Source: Rhizobiales bacterium GAS188 (GTDB taxonomy: Bacteria > Pseudomonadota > Alphaproteobacteria > Rhizobiales > Beijerinckiaceae). From it: 64,000 nucleotides of DNA. Below, piece after piece: positions 51,319-59,240 of the stretch (position 1 is the first letter of the stretch; every line of letters begins with the position of its first letter). The notes beneath the pieces were generated by a model. That model searched no databases and was not told the DNA's origin. It was given only the letters and a program-made list of their open reading frames with translations. The position numbers and the translations under genes were made by a program. Location: contig FNSS01000001.1 in NCBI GenBank assembly GCA_900104855.1, positions 1,674,001 to 1,738,000 of the forward strand, in the 5' to 3' direction.

Positions 51319-53997
51319 CTAGGCGGGCGTCGGCAGCAGCGCCTTGAGCTCGGGGATGCAGGAGCCGCAATTCGTCCCGGCCCGCAGCGCCCTGCCGATG
51401 GCGGCGACGCTGTCGAGGCCTTCCTCCGCGATGGTCTCGACCAGGGTGTCGCGCCCGACCCCGAAGCAGGCGCAGATGGTGCGGCCGGCGCTGCGCCCTG
51501 CCCCCGCCCTTCCCGAGAGCAAGCGGGTCCTGGCGGCAGGCGCGAGCGGCGGCGCGAATATCTGGGCGAGCAGGTCAGGGGCCGGAAGCGAGGCAGATTC
51601 GCGGGCGACGAACAGGCAAGAAGCGAGCAAGCCCTCATCGAGCACGCCCTCGACGAAGCTCGCATAGCGGAAGACGCCGCGCGCAGGGTCCGCGTAGACG
51701 ACGAGATCTCGCCGCGCCTGAATGCCCAGCATGGAGGCCACCCAATCGGGTGACGGCCCGTCTCCTGTCGCCGCGAGCGGGGCGCATCCTGCCAGCGCAT
51801 AGGCAAAGCCGCCATCGATCGCGGTCCGGCTCCAATAGGTATCGTCCGGCGCAAAGGCTGCTTCCGCACGGCGCAGCAGCAGGCCCTGCCAGAGAATGGG
51901 GCGCGGCTGCAGCGCCACCGGCGTCGCCTTGAACTCGGGCTGGCCCGACACCGGATCGACATGGGCTCCGACCAGCCGGTCGATCGGACCCGTCGAGGCG
52001 AAGCGATCATTCCAATGCATGCTGGCAAACACTTCGCCGCGGCGCTGATCCTCGCTCAGGCGCACCCGCATCACGGCTGCACCATGCCGGCTGCCGATTT
52101 GCGCAAGGCCGCCATCGACGAGCTCCGCCGCTTCCGCATCCCGCGGATGAATGTCGAGGAAGGGCTCGCTCGTGTGCTGGGCGAGGCGCGCCACGAGGCC
52201 GGTGCGCGTCATGGTGTGCCATTGATCGCGCTGGCGTCCCGTATTGAGCGAGAGCGGCCGCACTGCGTCCACGGCGTCGGCGGGAGCGCGCCAGGGTGTC
52301 GGCACGAAGCGGGCCTTGCCATCCTTGTGCATGAAGCGGCCACCGCCGAACAGGCGGCCGCCGCGGCCAGCCCCTTTCGGCACCGGCCATTGCGTCGGCT
52401 CGAGGCGCTCATATTCGGCCAGGCTCAATCCGGCGAGGCCGCCGAGATCAAAGGCACGGGCGCCGTCATTCTCGAAGGACGAGAGCGCCGCGTGCTCGCG
52501 AAAGATCTCGGCCGGATGCGAATAGGCGAAGCCCTCGCCAAAGCCCATGCGGCGGCCGACCTCGCAGAGCGCCCACCAATCGGGCCTCGCCTCTCCGGGC
52601 GGCGGCTTGAAGGCGCGCTGGCGTGAGATATGGCGCTCGGAATTGGTGACGGTGCCGTCCTTCTCGGCAAAGCCCGCGGCCGGCAGCACGAGATCGGCAT
52701 GCGCGGTCGTATCGGTCGGCCAGCAATCCGAAACGACGACGAATGGGCAGGCGTCGAGCGCCGCCCGCACGCGATCCGAGCGCGGCAGGCTTACGGCCGG
52801 ATTGGTGGCGAGGATCCACAGCGCCTTGACCTTGCCGTCGAGGACGGCGTCGAACAGCTCGACCGCCTTCAGCCCCGGCCGCTGCGCCATGCGCGGCGCC
52901 TGCCAGAAGCGGCGGACGCGATCGACATCGGCAGGCTCGGCGAAGCTCATATGTGCGGCGAGCTGATTGGCGAGCCCGCCCACTTCGCGCCCGCCCATGG
53001 CGTTGGGCTGGCCGGTCAGCGAGAAGGGCCCCATCCCCGGCCTGCCGATGCGCCCCGTGGCGAGATGGCAATTGAGGATGGCGTTGACCTTGTCGGTGCC
53101 GGCCGAGGATTGGTTGACGCCTTGCGAGTAGAAAGTCACGACGCGTTCGGTCGCTCCGAACTCCGCGTAGAAGGCCAGGATCGCCTCGGGCGGCAGATCG
53201 GTCATCGCCGCGACCTTGTCGAGACTTGGCGCGGTCTGATGCGCCTCGGTGAGCGTCGCGGCGAAACCCGAGCTGTGCGCCTCGATGTAGCGCGAGGCGA
53301 GCGCTTCCGTCTCGGCGAGATGCACGAGCAGGCCCGCGAACAGAGCCACATCGCTGCCGGGACGCAGTGCCAGATGCAGGTCGGCGCCGTCGCAGCTCGC
53401 GGTGCGGCGCGGATCGATGACGATGATCCTGGTACCGCGCTCTGCCTTGGCCGCCATCATCCGCTGGAAGAGCACTGGATGGCACCAGGCGGCGTTGCTG
53501 CCGACCAGCACGATGAGATCGGCGGCCTCGATATCGTCGTAGCAGCCGGGCACCACATCTTCGCCGAAAGCCCTGACATGGCCGGCGACCGACGAGGCCA
53601 TGCACAGGCGCGAATTGGTGTCGATATTGGCGGTGCCGATGAAGCCCTTCATCAGCTTGTTGGCGACGTAATAATCCTCGGTGAGGAACTGGCCCGATCC
53701 GTAGAGCGCCACCGCATCCGGCCCATGCTGCGCAATGGTGTCGGTGAAGTTCCGGGCGATGAGGTCGAGCGCCTCGTTCCAGCCGATGCGCTGTCCGCGC
53801 CAAGTGGGGTGCAGGAGGCGCGAGGCGTCGCCGAGCGTCTCGGCCAGAGCCGATCCCTTGGAGCAGAGCCGCCCGGCATTCGCCGGATGATCCGGGTCGC
53901 CGGCGATTGTGCCGTCGGCACGCGCCACGATGCCGCAGCCGACGCCGCAATACGGGCAGGTGCTGCGGACGGGCGGCGGCTCGGGCGCGACGAACAT
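51319..53997 (-). CDS. nasA: Assimilatory nitrate reductase catalytic subunit
   Basis: 892 residues. N-terminal [4Fe-4S] site Cys14, Cys17, Cys21, Cys45 (CPYCGVGC and LCSKG). Molybdopterin-binding body with VGSNAAWCHP, TFYSQGVNQSS and GREVGGLANQLAAH. A C-terminal BFD-like [2Fe-2S] domain (CACFGVGRDTLVE, TNCGSC) is the mark of NasA-type assimilatory enzymes. Reduces nitrate to nitrite in the cytoplasm. Starts 4 bases after the FAD-reductase stop; the operon runs transporter, FAD protein, reductase. Nitrite reductase genes are not in the window. Confidence 0.93.
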   Translation of the reverse strand: MFVAPEPPPVRSTCPYCGVGCGIVARADGTIAGDPDHPANAGRLCSKGSALAETLGDASRLLHPTWRGQRIGWNEALDLIARNFTDTIAQHGPDAVALYGSGQFLTEDYYVANKLMKGFIGTANIDTNSRLCMASSVAGHVRAFGEDVVPGCYDDIEAADLIVLVGSNAAWCHPVLFQRMMAAKAERGTRIIVIDPRRTASCDGADLHLALRPGSDVALFAGLLVHLAETEALASRYIEAHSSGFAATLTEAHQTAPSLDKVAAMTDLPPEAILAFYAEFGATERVVTFYSQGVNQSSAGTDKVNAILNCHLATGRIGRPGMGPFSLTGQPNAMGGREVGGLANQLAAHMSFAEPADVDRVRRFWQAPRMAQRPGLKAVELFDAVLDGKVKALWILATNPAVSLPRSDRVRAALDACPFVVVSDCWPTDTTAHADLVLPAAGFAEKDGTVTNSERHISRQRAFKPPPGEARPDWWALCEVGRRMGFGEGFAYSHPAEIFREHAALSSFENDGARAFDLGGLAGLSLAEYERLEPTQWPVPKGAGRGGRLFGGGRFMHKDGKARFVPTPWRAPADAVDAVRPLSLNTGRQRDQWHTMTRTGLVARLAQHTSEPFLDIHPRDAEAAELVDGGLAQIGSRHGAAVMRVRLSEDQRRGEVFASMHWNDRFASTGPIDRLVGAHVDPVSGQPEFKATPVALQPRPILWQGLLLRRAEAAFAPDDTYWSRTAIDGGFAYALAGCAPLAATGDGPSPDWVASMLGIQARRDLVVYADPARGVFRYASFVEGVLDEGLLASCLFVARESASLPAPDLLAQIFAPPLAPAARTRLLSGRAGAGRSAGRTICACFGVGRDTLVETIAEEGLDSVAAIGRALRAGTNCGSCIPELKALLPTPA

Positions 53998-54001
53998 CGG
54001 C

Positions 54002-55279
54002 TCAGGCCGCGATGGCGGCAGCAGCGTCGCGCCCGAACATCAGCTGGTCGCGGAAGGCTCCGACATGCGTGCGGCCCTCGATGAGCTCGACGAACCAGGG
54101 ACCGTCGGCAGCGTCGCCATAGAGAACCGCGCCGACCAGGCGGTCCTGGCGCAGCACGAGCTTGCGGTAGACGCCGCCCGCGGCGTCGAGCAGCGTGATC
54201 TCGTCCTCGGCATCGTCGGCGGCTTCGAGCGCGCCGGCCTGGAACAGCTCGACCCCGGTGATCTTCAGGCTGGTGAAATCGGGCGGCGGCACATATGCAT
54301 GCGACGTTGCTTGCGCGAGCGACGCCGCCTGCGCGAGGCTCGCCGCACAAGCTCGCGCCTGGCCCCAAAGCGGCGCCACGAGGCCGAAGATACGGCCGTG
54401 ATGCTCGACGCACTCGCCGACCGCGAGGATATCGGCATCGCTCGTCGTCATCATGTCGTCGACGATGACGCCGCGATTGACGTCGAGCCCGGCCCGGCGC
54501 GCGAGCTCGATATCGGGACGCACGCCGATCGCGAACACCACGAGATCGGCCGGAAGCTCACGCCCGTCGGCGAGGCGAAGCGCCTCGACGCGACCGTCGC
54601 CGATCAGGCCTTCGGTCTGGGCATTGGTGAGGATGCGCAGGCCGCGCCCGGCGAGGTCGCGCTGCAGCATCAGGGCGGCCGCCTCGTCGAGCTGGCGCTC
54701 CATGACGGTGCGCGCGAGATGCACGACCGTGACCTCCATGCCGCGCCGCTTGAGGCCGAAGGCCGCCTCGAGGCCGAGCAGGCCTCCACCGACCACCACC
54801 GCCCGCCCGCCTTTCGTCGCGGCAGCGATCATCACCTTGAGATCGGCGATATTGCGGAAGGTGGCGACGCCCTCGAGCTCGAGGCCCGCGACGGGCGGCA
54901 CCAGGGGCTTCGACCCCGTCGCCAGGACGAGCTTGTCATAGGCGACGCGCTCGCCGCTCGCCGTCTGCAGCGTCCTGGCTGCCGGGTCGAGAGCGACCAC
55001 CGGATCTCCAACGCTCAGCGCGATGCCCTGCTCCTCGTACCAGGAGAGAGGATGCAGGACGATGTCGTCGAGCGCCTTATCGCCGGCGAGCACCGAGGAG
55101 AGCAGGATGCGGTTATAGTTGGCGTGGGGTTCGGAGCCGAGGACGCGGATCTCATAGCGATCGGGCCCAAGCGCCAAGAGCTCGTCGATCATGCGCATCC
55201 CGGCCATGCCGTTGCCCACGAGCACGAGCCGCGGCTTGCGCGGCGACGCCAAGGTAGCTCTCGCAACGGCGGCGCTCAC
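54002..55279 (-). CDS. FAD/NAD(P)-dependent oxidoreductase, nitrate reductase electron donor
   Basis: 425 residues. FAD-binding LVLVGNGMAGMRMIDELLA, a second Rossmann motif VVVGGGLLGLEAAFGL, and AVGECVEHHG correspond to the N-terminal part of NirB and to NasB. It most likely passes NAD(P)H electrons to NasA. It overlaps the transporter gene's stop (ATGA) and precedes nasA by 4 bases. A short in-frame duplication near residue 315 reads SLAQAASLAQAT. Confidence 0.88.
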   Translation of the reverse strand: MSAAVARATLASPRKPRLVLVGNGMAGMRMIDELLALGPDRYEIRVLGSEPHANYNRILLSSVLAGDKALDDIVLHPLSWYEEQGIALSVGDPVVALDPAARTLQTASGERVAYDKLVLATGSKPLVPPVAGLELEGVATFRNIADLKVMIAAATKGGRAVVVGGGLLGLEAAFGLKRRGMEVTVVHLARTVMERQLDEAAALMLQRDLAGRGLRILTNAQTEGLIGDGRVEALRLADGRELPADLVVFAIGVRPDIELARRAGLDVNRGVIVDDMMTTSDADILAVGECVEHHGRIFGLVAPLWGQARACAASLAQAASLAQATSHAYVPPPDFTSLKITGVELFQAGALEAADDAEDEITLLDAAGGVYRKLVLRQDRLVGAVLYGDAADGPWFVELIEGRTHVGAFRDQLMFGRDAAAAIAA

Positions 55280-56490
55280 AACCTGGCGACGCCGAGCTCG
55301 ATTGAAGCGCCCCAGGTCCGCCGCCAGCGGGACTTGACGCCGGTGAGCATGAGCAGCGCTGCCGCCGCCAGCAAGGCGAAGATCAGGAAGCCGGGGTGAT
55401 AGCTGCCGGTGATCTGCTTGGCGTAGCCAAGGCTCGAGGCGAGGTAGAAGCCGCCAATGCCGCCCGCCATGCCGACGAGGCCGGTGAGGACGCCGATCTC
55501 CTTCTGGAAACGTTGCGGCACGAGCTGGAAGACCGCGCCATTGCCCATGCCGAGCGCCAGCATGGCGACGACGAGAATTGCCAGCGCCGGCGCCGCCGTC
55601 CAGACATCGAGGCTGGTCAGGCCAAGCGCGACGACGACCACGGCGAGCATGATCGACAGCGAGCGCACCCCGCCGATGCGGTCAGCGACGGCGCCCCCGA
55701 TCGGGCGCACCAGGGAGCCTGCGAAGACGCAAGCCGCCGTGAAATAGCCGGCCGTCACCGGGCTCAAGCCGAACTGGTCGTTGAAATAGATGGTGAGCGA
55801 CGAGGACAGGCCGACGAAGCCGCCGAAGGTGACGCTGTAGAGGAACATGAACCACCAGGTGTCGCCGACCTTGAGGACGCTCAAATAATCGGCAAGGCGC
55901 TGCGGCGGCGGGCAAGTCGGACTGTCCTTGGCAAGCCACAGATAGACCGCGAAAGCGATGGCGAGCGGGATGGCGGCGAGGCCGAACACCGTGTTCCAGC
56001 CGAAGGCGAGCGCCAGCGACGGCGCGAACAGGGCGGCGAACACCGTGCCGGAATTGCCGGCGCCGGCGATGCCGAGCGCCGCGCCCTGATGCTCGGGCGG
56101 ATACCAGCGCGAGGCGAGCGGCAGCGCGACCGCGAAGGAAGCGCCGGCGACGCCGAGCACGATGCCGACGATGAGCACGGCCGAGTAGGAATGCAGGCCG
56201 ATGAGCCAGGCTGCGACCAGGCCGGCGATGACAATGACCTGCAGGATCGCGCCGGTCAGCTTCGGTTTGAGATGGTCGACCATGACGCCGGTGACGATGC
56301 GCAGCAGCGCGCCCGCGAGCACCGGCGTCGCCACCATCAATCCCTTCTCGGCAGCCGAAAGGCCGAGATCCTTGGCGATCTGCACGCCGAGCGGCCCGAG
56401 CAGGACCCAGACCATGAAGCTCATGTCGAAATAGAGGAAGGCCGCAAACAAGGTGGGGAGGTGACCCACCGCCAAAAAGCTCTTCTTCAT
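55276..56490 (-). CDS. NarK/NasA-type nitrate/nitrite MFS transporter
   Basis: 404 residues, about 12 helices. The nitrate signatures are visible as GIAGAGNSGTVFAALFAP and GMAGGIGGFYLA, with DHLKPK/RIGGVRS loops. ATG at 56490 (MKKSFLAVGHLPT) is preferred to 56556. A 32-base near-perfect hairpin starts two bases upstream of the ATG and covers its ribosome-binding region. It heads the nitrate assimilation operon. Confidence 0.9.
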   Translation of the reverse strand: MKKSFLAVGHLPTLFAAFLYFDMSFMVWVLLGPLGVQIAKDLGLSAAEKGLMVATPVLAGALLRIVTGVMVDHLKPKLTGAILQVIVIAGLVAAWLIGLHSYSAVLIVGIVLGVAGASFAVALPLASRWYPPEHQGAALGIAGAGNSGTVFAALFAPSLALAFGWNTVFGLAAIPLAIAFAVYLWLAKDSPTCPPPQRLADYLSVLKVGDTWWFMFLYSVTFGGFVGLSSSLTIYFNDQFGLSPVTAGYFTAACVFAGSLVRPIGGAVADRIGGVRSLSIMLAVVVVALGLTSLDVWTAAPALAILVVAMLALGMGNGAVFQLVPQRFQKEIGVLTGLVGMAGGIGGFYLASSLGYAKQITGSYHPGFLIFALLAAAALLMLTGVKSRWRRTWGASIELGVARL

Positions 56491-56492
56491 CA

Positions 56493-56524
56493 CCGAGGCC
56501 TCGTTCAATGGAACGGGGTCTCGG
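56493..56524 (-). promoter_or_regulatory. Leader hairpin covering the nitrate transporter start
   Basis: CCGAG-a-CC-c-CGTTC, loop CATT, GAACG-a-GG-c-CTCGG: a stem with 12 pairs and only two symmetric mismatches, ending two bases before the ATG. The GAGG Shine-Dalgarno candidate is inside the stem, so folding would hide it. It could respond to an RNA-binding regulator such as a NasT-type protein, or to translation directly. Confidence 0.5.
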
Positions 56525-56662
56525 AGGCAACCAACGTGCCAGCTCTTCGATTGCAACAGTTATGTGCAGATGCGTGACTGGGTTTTGGGCAGATGACCAG
56601 GATTTCAGCATTCGACCGAAGGTTGTTCCAAGTATTGAGGTTGAATGCCCAAAGCGCGCATT

Positions 56663-56801
56663 CCTTCTCCCGCTCTTGGGCGGGAGAAGGTGCCCGAACG
56701 TAGTGAGGGCGGATGAGGGACGCCGGTGAAGCGCGCGACCGCCCCTCACCCGCCTCGACTTCGTCTCGGCACCCTCTCCCGCCTCAAGTGGCGGGAGAGG
56801 G
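56663..56801. repeat. Second long copy of the CCTTCTCCCGC hairpin repeat
   Basis: Left hairpin CCTTCTCCCGC (56663-56673) and GCGGGAGAAGG (56680-56690); right hairpin CCCTCTCCCGC (56772-56782) and GCGGGAGAGGG (56791-56801); middle with GTGAGGGCGGATGAGGGACG and CCCCTCACCCGCCTCG. Same order and orientation of parts as the copy at 26584-26734. It separates arsR from narK and may terminate arsR. The remaining 56525-56662 stretch contains the narK promoter side and no gene. Confidence 0.85.
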
Positions 56802-56810
56802 AAGAGCGCC

Positions 56811-57119
56811 TCACAGATCGGCGAGCAACTCCGCCTTGATGGCGCCGATGCGATCCTCGTCGCGGCGGTAGAAGATCCATTGCTTGATGCGCTTATGCCG
56901 CAACAGCCCGGCCTGCACGAGGATGCGCAGATGCTCGCTCAAGGTCGCCTGGGTGATCCCGAGCTTCTCGGCGATCAGCAGCGCGCACACCCCATCGGCG
57001 ACGAGATCGCCATCGATTTGCGGCGGGAAATGCCGGCGCGGCTCTTTCAGCCAGTCGAGGATCTGGAGGCGGCGATCATTGGCGAGCGCCTTGATGACAT
57101 CCAACCCTTGCCCTTGCAT
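56811..57119 (-). CDS. ArsR-family transcriptional regulator
   Basis: 102 residues. Winged helix DNA-binding protein: IKALANDRRLQILDWLKEP, then LLIAEKLGITQATLSEHLRILVQAGLLRHKRIKQWIFYRRDEDRIG. No CxC metal motif of the ArsR/SmtB alpha3 site is visible, so it probably senses a small organic molecule rather than a metal. Divergent from the threonine dehydratase-like gene, with a 19-bp palindrome in the 57-base gap. Confidence 0.88.
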   Translation of the reverse strand: MQGQGLDVIKALANDRRLQILDWLKEPRRHFPPQIDGDLVADGVCALLIAEKLGITQATLSEHLRILVQAGLLRHKRIKQWIFYRRDEDRIGAIKAELLADL

Positions 57120-57128
57120 TTCGTCACT

Positions 57129-57147
57129 TTGCTAAGTTACTAAGCAA
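57129..57147. promoter_or_regulatory. Candidate ArsR operator
   Basis: TTGCTAAGTTACTAAGCAA is a 19-base palindrome with one symmetric mismatch, centred between arsR and the divergent enzyme gene. ArsR-type repressors bind such AT-rich inverted repeats. Confidence 0.65.
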
Positions 57148-57176
57148 TGTCAACCTGAAATGCGGAGTTTTGTGCG

Positions 57177-58190
57177 ATGGCCACCGATATCCTGATCAGC
57201 AGAGAGCGCATCGCCGAGACCGAGGCGATCATCAGGCCCTATATCCGGCATACGCCGAGCGTCGTCATCGACCTTGCCGATTTCGGCCTGAAGCCGAAGC
57301 AAGCCATCTTCAAGCTCGAGCTTCTCCAGCATTCGGGTTCCTTCAAGGCGCGCGGCGCCTTCGCCAATCTCTTGACGCGCAAGGCGCCACAGGCCGGCGT
57401 CGTGGCGGCGTCCGGCGGCAATCACGGCGCGGCGGTCGCCTATGCGGCCATGAGGCTCGGCATCAAGGCGACCATCTTCGTGCCGAGCGTCACCTCGCCG
57501 GCAAAGAGCGATCGCATCCGCCGCTACGGCGCCGATCTCGTCATCGCGGGCGATCGCTATGCCGATGCGCTCGCCGATAGCGTGGCTTTCGCCGAGACAA
57601 GCGGGGCGCTTGCCATCCATGCCTTCGACCAGCCCGAGACCCTGCTCGGCCAGGGCACGCTCGGTCTCGAGATCGAGGCCGACAGTCCCGAGATCGACAC
57701 TTTGCTGGTGGCGGTGGGCGGCGGTGGCCTGATCGGCGGCATCGCCTCCTGGTTCGCGGGCAAGATCAAGATCGTCGCGGTTGAGCCCGAGGCCGCCCCG
57801 ACGCTCTGGCGCGCCTTCGCGGCGGGCCGTCCCGTCGATGCCGAAACCGGCGGCATCGCGGCCGATTCGCTCGCGCCCAAGCGCGTCGGCGAGTTGATGT
57901 TCAAGGTGGCGCAAGCTCATATCGAGCGGCCGATCCTGGTGACGGATGACGACATCGAGGCGGCGCAGGCGGCGCTCTGGGAGACGCTGCGCGTGGTCGC
58001 CGAGCCGGGCGGGGCCGCCGCCTTCGCGGCGCTCTCCTCGGGCAAATATGTGCCTGCGAAAGACGAGCGCATCGGCGTGCTCGTCTGCGGCGCCAACACC
58101 ACGGCGGTCAATTTTGGGCGGTCGATACCCGCTGAGCATCCCGCGAGCGCGAGCCCGAACGGAGGCTTCGCCCATCTTGCGGCGAGCTGA
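57177..58190 (+). CDS. Threonine/serine dehydratase-like PLP enzyme
   Basis: 337 residues, fold type II PLP. Schiff-base lysine in HSGSFKARGAF, phosphate-binding VGGGGLIGGI, and SGGNHGAAVAYAA around the cofactor. Residues fit the serine/threonine dehydratase family (including serine racemases). Catalyses deamination of a hydroxy amino acid, substrate not fixed. Controlled presumably by the divergent ArsR regulator; the keto-deoxyarabonate dehydratase gene starts 69 bases downstream. Confidence 0.87.
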   Translation: MATDILISRERIAETEAIIRPYIRHTPSVVIDLADFGLKPKQAIFKLELLQHSGSFKARGAFANLLTRKAPQAGVVAASGGNHGAAVAYAAMRLGIKATIFVPSVTSPAKSDRIRRYGADLVIAGDRYADALADSVAFAETSGALAIHAFDQPETLLGQGTLGLEIEADSPEIDTLLVAVGGGGLIGGIASWFAGKIKIVAVEPEAAPTLWRAFAAGRPVDAETGGIAADSLAPKRVGELMFKVAQAHIERPILVTDDDIEAAQAALWETLRVVAEPGGAAAFAALSSGKYVPAKDERIGVLVCGANTTAVNFGRSIPAEHPASASPNGGFAHLAAS

Positions 58191-58259
58191 GGCGTAGCGC
58201 AGTCTCGGCACAGCGCCCGCGCGAGAGGGGTCGCGCGAGCGCAATACCTGGGAGGATCG

Positions 58260-59192
58260 ATGAACGCCGCTCGCAGCCAACCTCGCTATACCGGCGTCTT
58301 CCCGGTCGTGCCGACCATCTTCGACGATAGCGGCGCGCTCGATCTCGAGGGGCAGAAGCGCGCCGTCGACTTCATGATCGCGGCCGGGTCGAACGGGCTC
58401 GCGATCCTCGCTAATTTCTCCGAACAGTTCGTGCTCTCGGACGAGGAACGCGAGCTGCTCACCGCGACCATCCTGGCGCATGTGGCGGGGCGCGTCCCCA
58501 TCATCGTGACCACGACGCACTTCTCCTCGCGCATCTGCGCCGAGCGCAGCCGCAAGGCGCAAGATGAAGGCGCCGCCATGGTGATGGTGATGCCGCCCTA
58601 TCACGGCGCCACCATCCGGGTCGGCGAGGCCCAGATCCTCGAATTCTTCCGCGCCGTGTCAGACGCGATCGCGATCCCGATCATGATCCAGGACGCGCCC
58701 GTCAGCGGCACGCCGCTGCCGCCCACCTTGCTGGCGCGCCTGGCGCTTGAGGTCGAGCAGGTCTCCTATTTCAAGATCGAGACACCAGGCGCCGCCGCCA
58801 AGCTGCGCGAGCTCATCCGGCTCGGCGGGGAGGCGATCGAAGGTCCCTGGGATGGCGAGGAAGCCATCACCTTGATCGCCGATCTCGATGCGGGCGCCAC
58901 CGGCAGCATGACGGGCGGCGGCTATCCGGATGCCTTCCGGCAGATCATCGACGATCATCTCGCGGGACGGCGCGACGCGGCGGTCGCCCGCTATGAACGC
59001 TGGCTGCCGCTCATCAATTACGAGAACCGCCAATGCGGGCTCCTCGCCTGCAAGGCGCTGATGAAGGAGGGCGGCATCATCGCCAGCGAGGCACCGCGCC
59101 ATCCCTTGGCGCCTCTGCACCCGGAGACACGCAAAGGGCTGATCGAGCTGGCGCGCCGTCTCGACCCCCTGGTGCTGCGCTATGCCAAGTGA
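58260..59192 (+). CDS. 2-keto-3-deoxy-L-arabonate dehydratase (DapA family)
   Basis: 310 residues. Class I aldolase-like barrel with Schiff-base Lys in VSYFKIETPG. The usual DapA catalytic Tyr (YNVP) is replaced, the segment reading MIQDAPVSG, which is the pattern I recall for L-2-keto-3-deoxyarabonate dehydratases of non-phosphorylative L-arabinose pathways. It also has the family's GVFPVVPTIF start and EGPWDGEEAI. Product would be alpha-ketoglutarate semialdehyde. GGGAGG lies before the ATG. Confidence 0.78.
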   Translation: MNAARSQPRYTGVFPVVPTIFDDSGALDLEGQKRAVDFMIAAGSNGLAILANFSEQFVLSDEERELLTATILAHVAGRVPIIVTTTHFSSRICAERSRKAQDEGAAMVMVMPPYHGATIRVGEAQILEFFRAVSDAIAIPIMIQDAPVSGTPLPPTLLARLALEVEQVSYFKIETPGAAAKLRELIRLGGEAIEGPWDGEEAITLIADLDAGATGSMTGGGYPDAFRQIIDDHLAGRRDAAVARYERWLPLINYENRQCGLLACKALMKEGGIIASEAPRHPLAPLHPETRKGLIELARRLDPLVLRYAK

Positions 59193-59201
59193 GGGGCGTC
59201 C

Positions 59202-59231
59202 CCTTCTCCCGCCGCACACGGCGAGAGAAGG
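59202..59231. terminator. Hairpin between convergent genes
   Basis: CCTTCTC-c-CGCCG, loop CACA, CGGCG-a-GAGAAGG: a stem with one mismatch between the dehydratase stop (59192) and the aminotransferase stop (59241). It is a diverged member of the CCTTCTCCCGC family and could serve as a bidirectional terminator. Confidence 0.6.
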
Positions 59232-59240
59232 AAAACAACG

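Noticed and set aside
56491-56640. Classical two-hairpin NasT/ANTAR antiterminator leader
   Set aside because: Only one strong stem was found, with a four-base loop lacking the A1/G4 hexaloop pattern.
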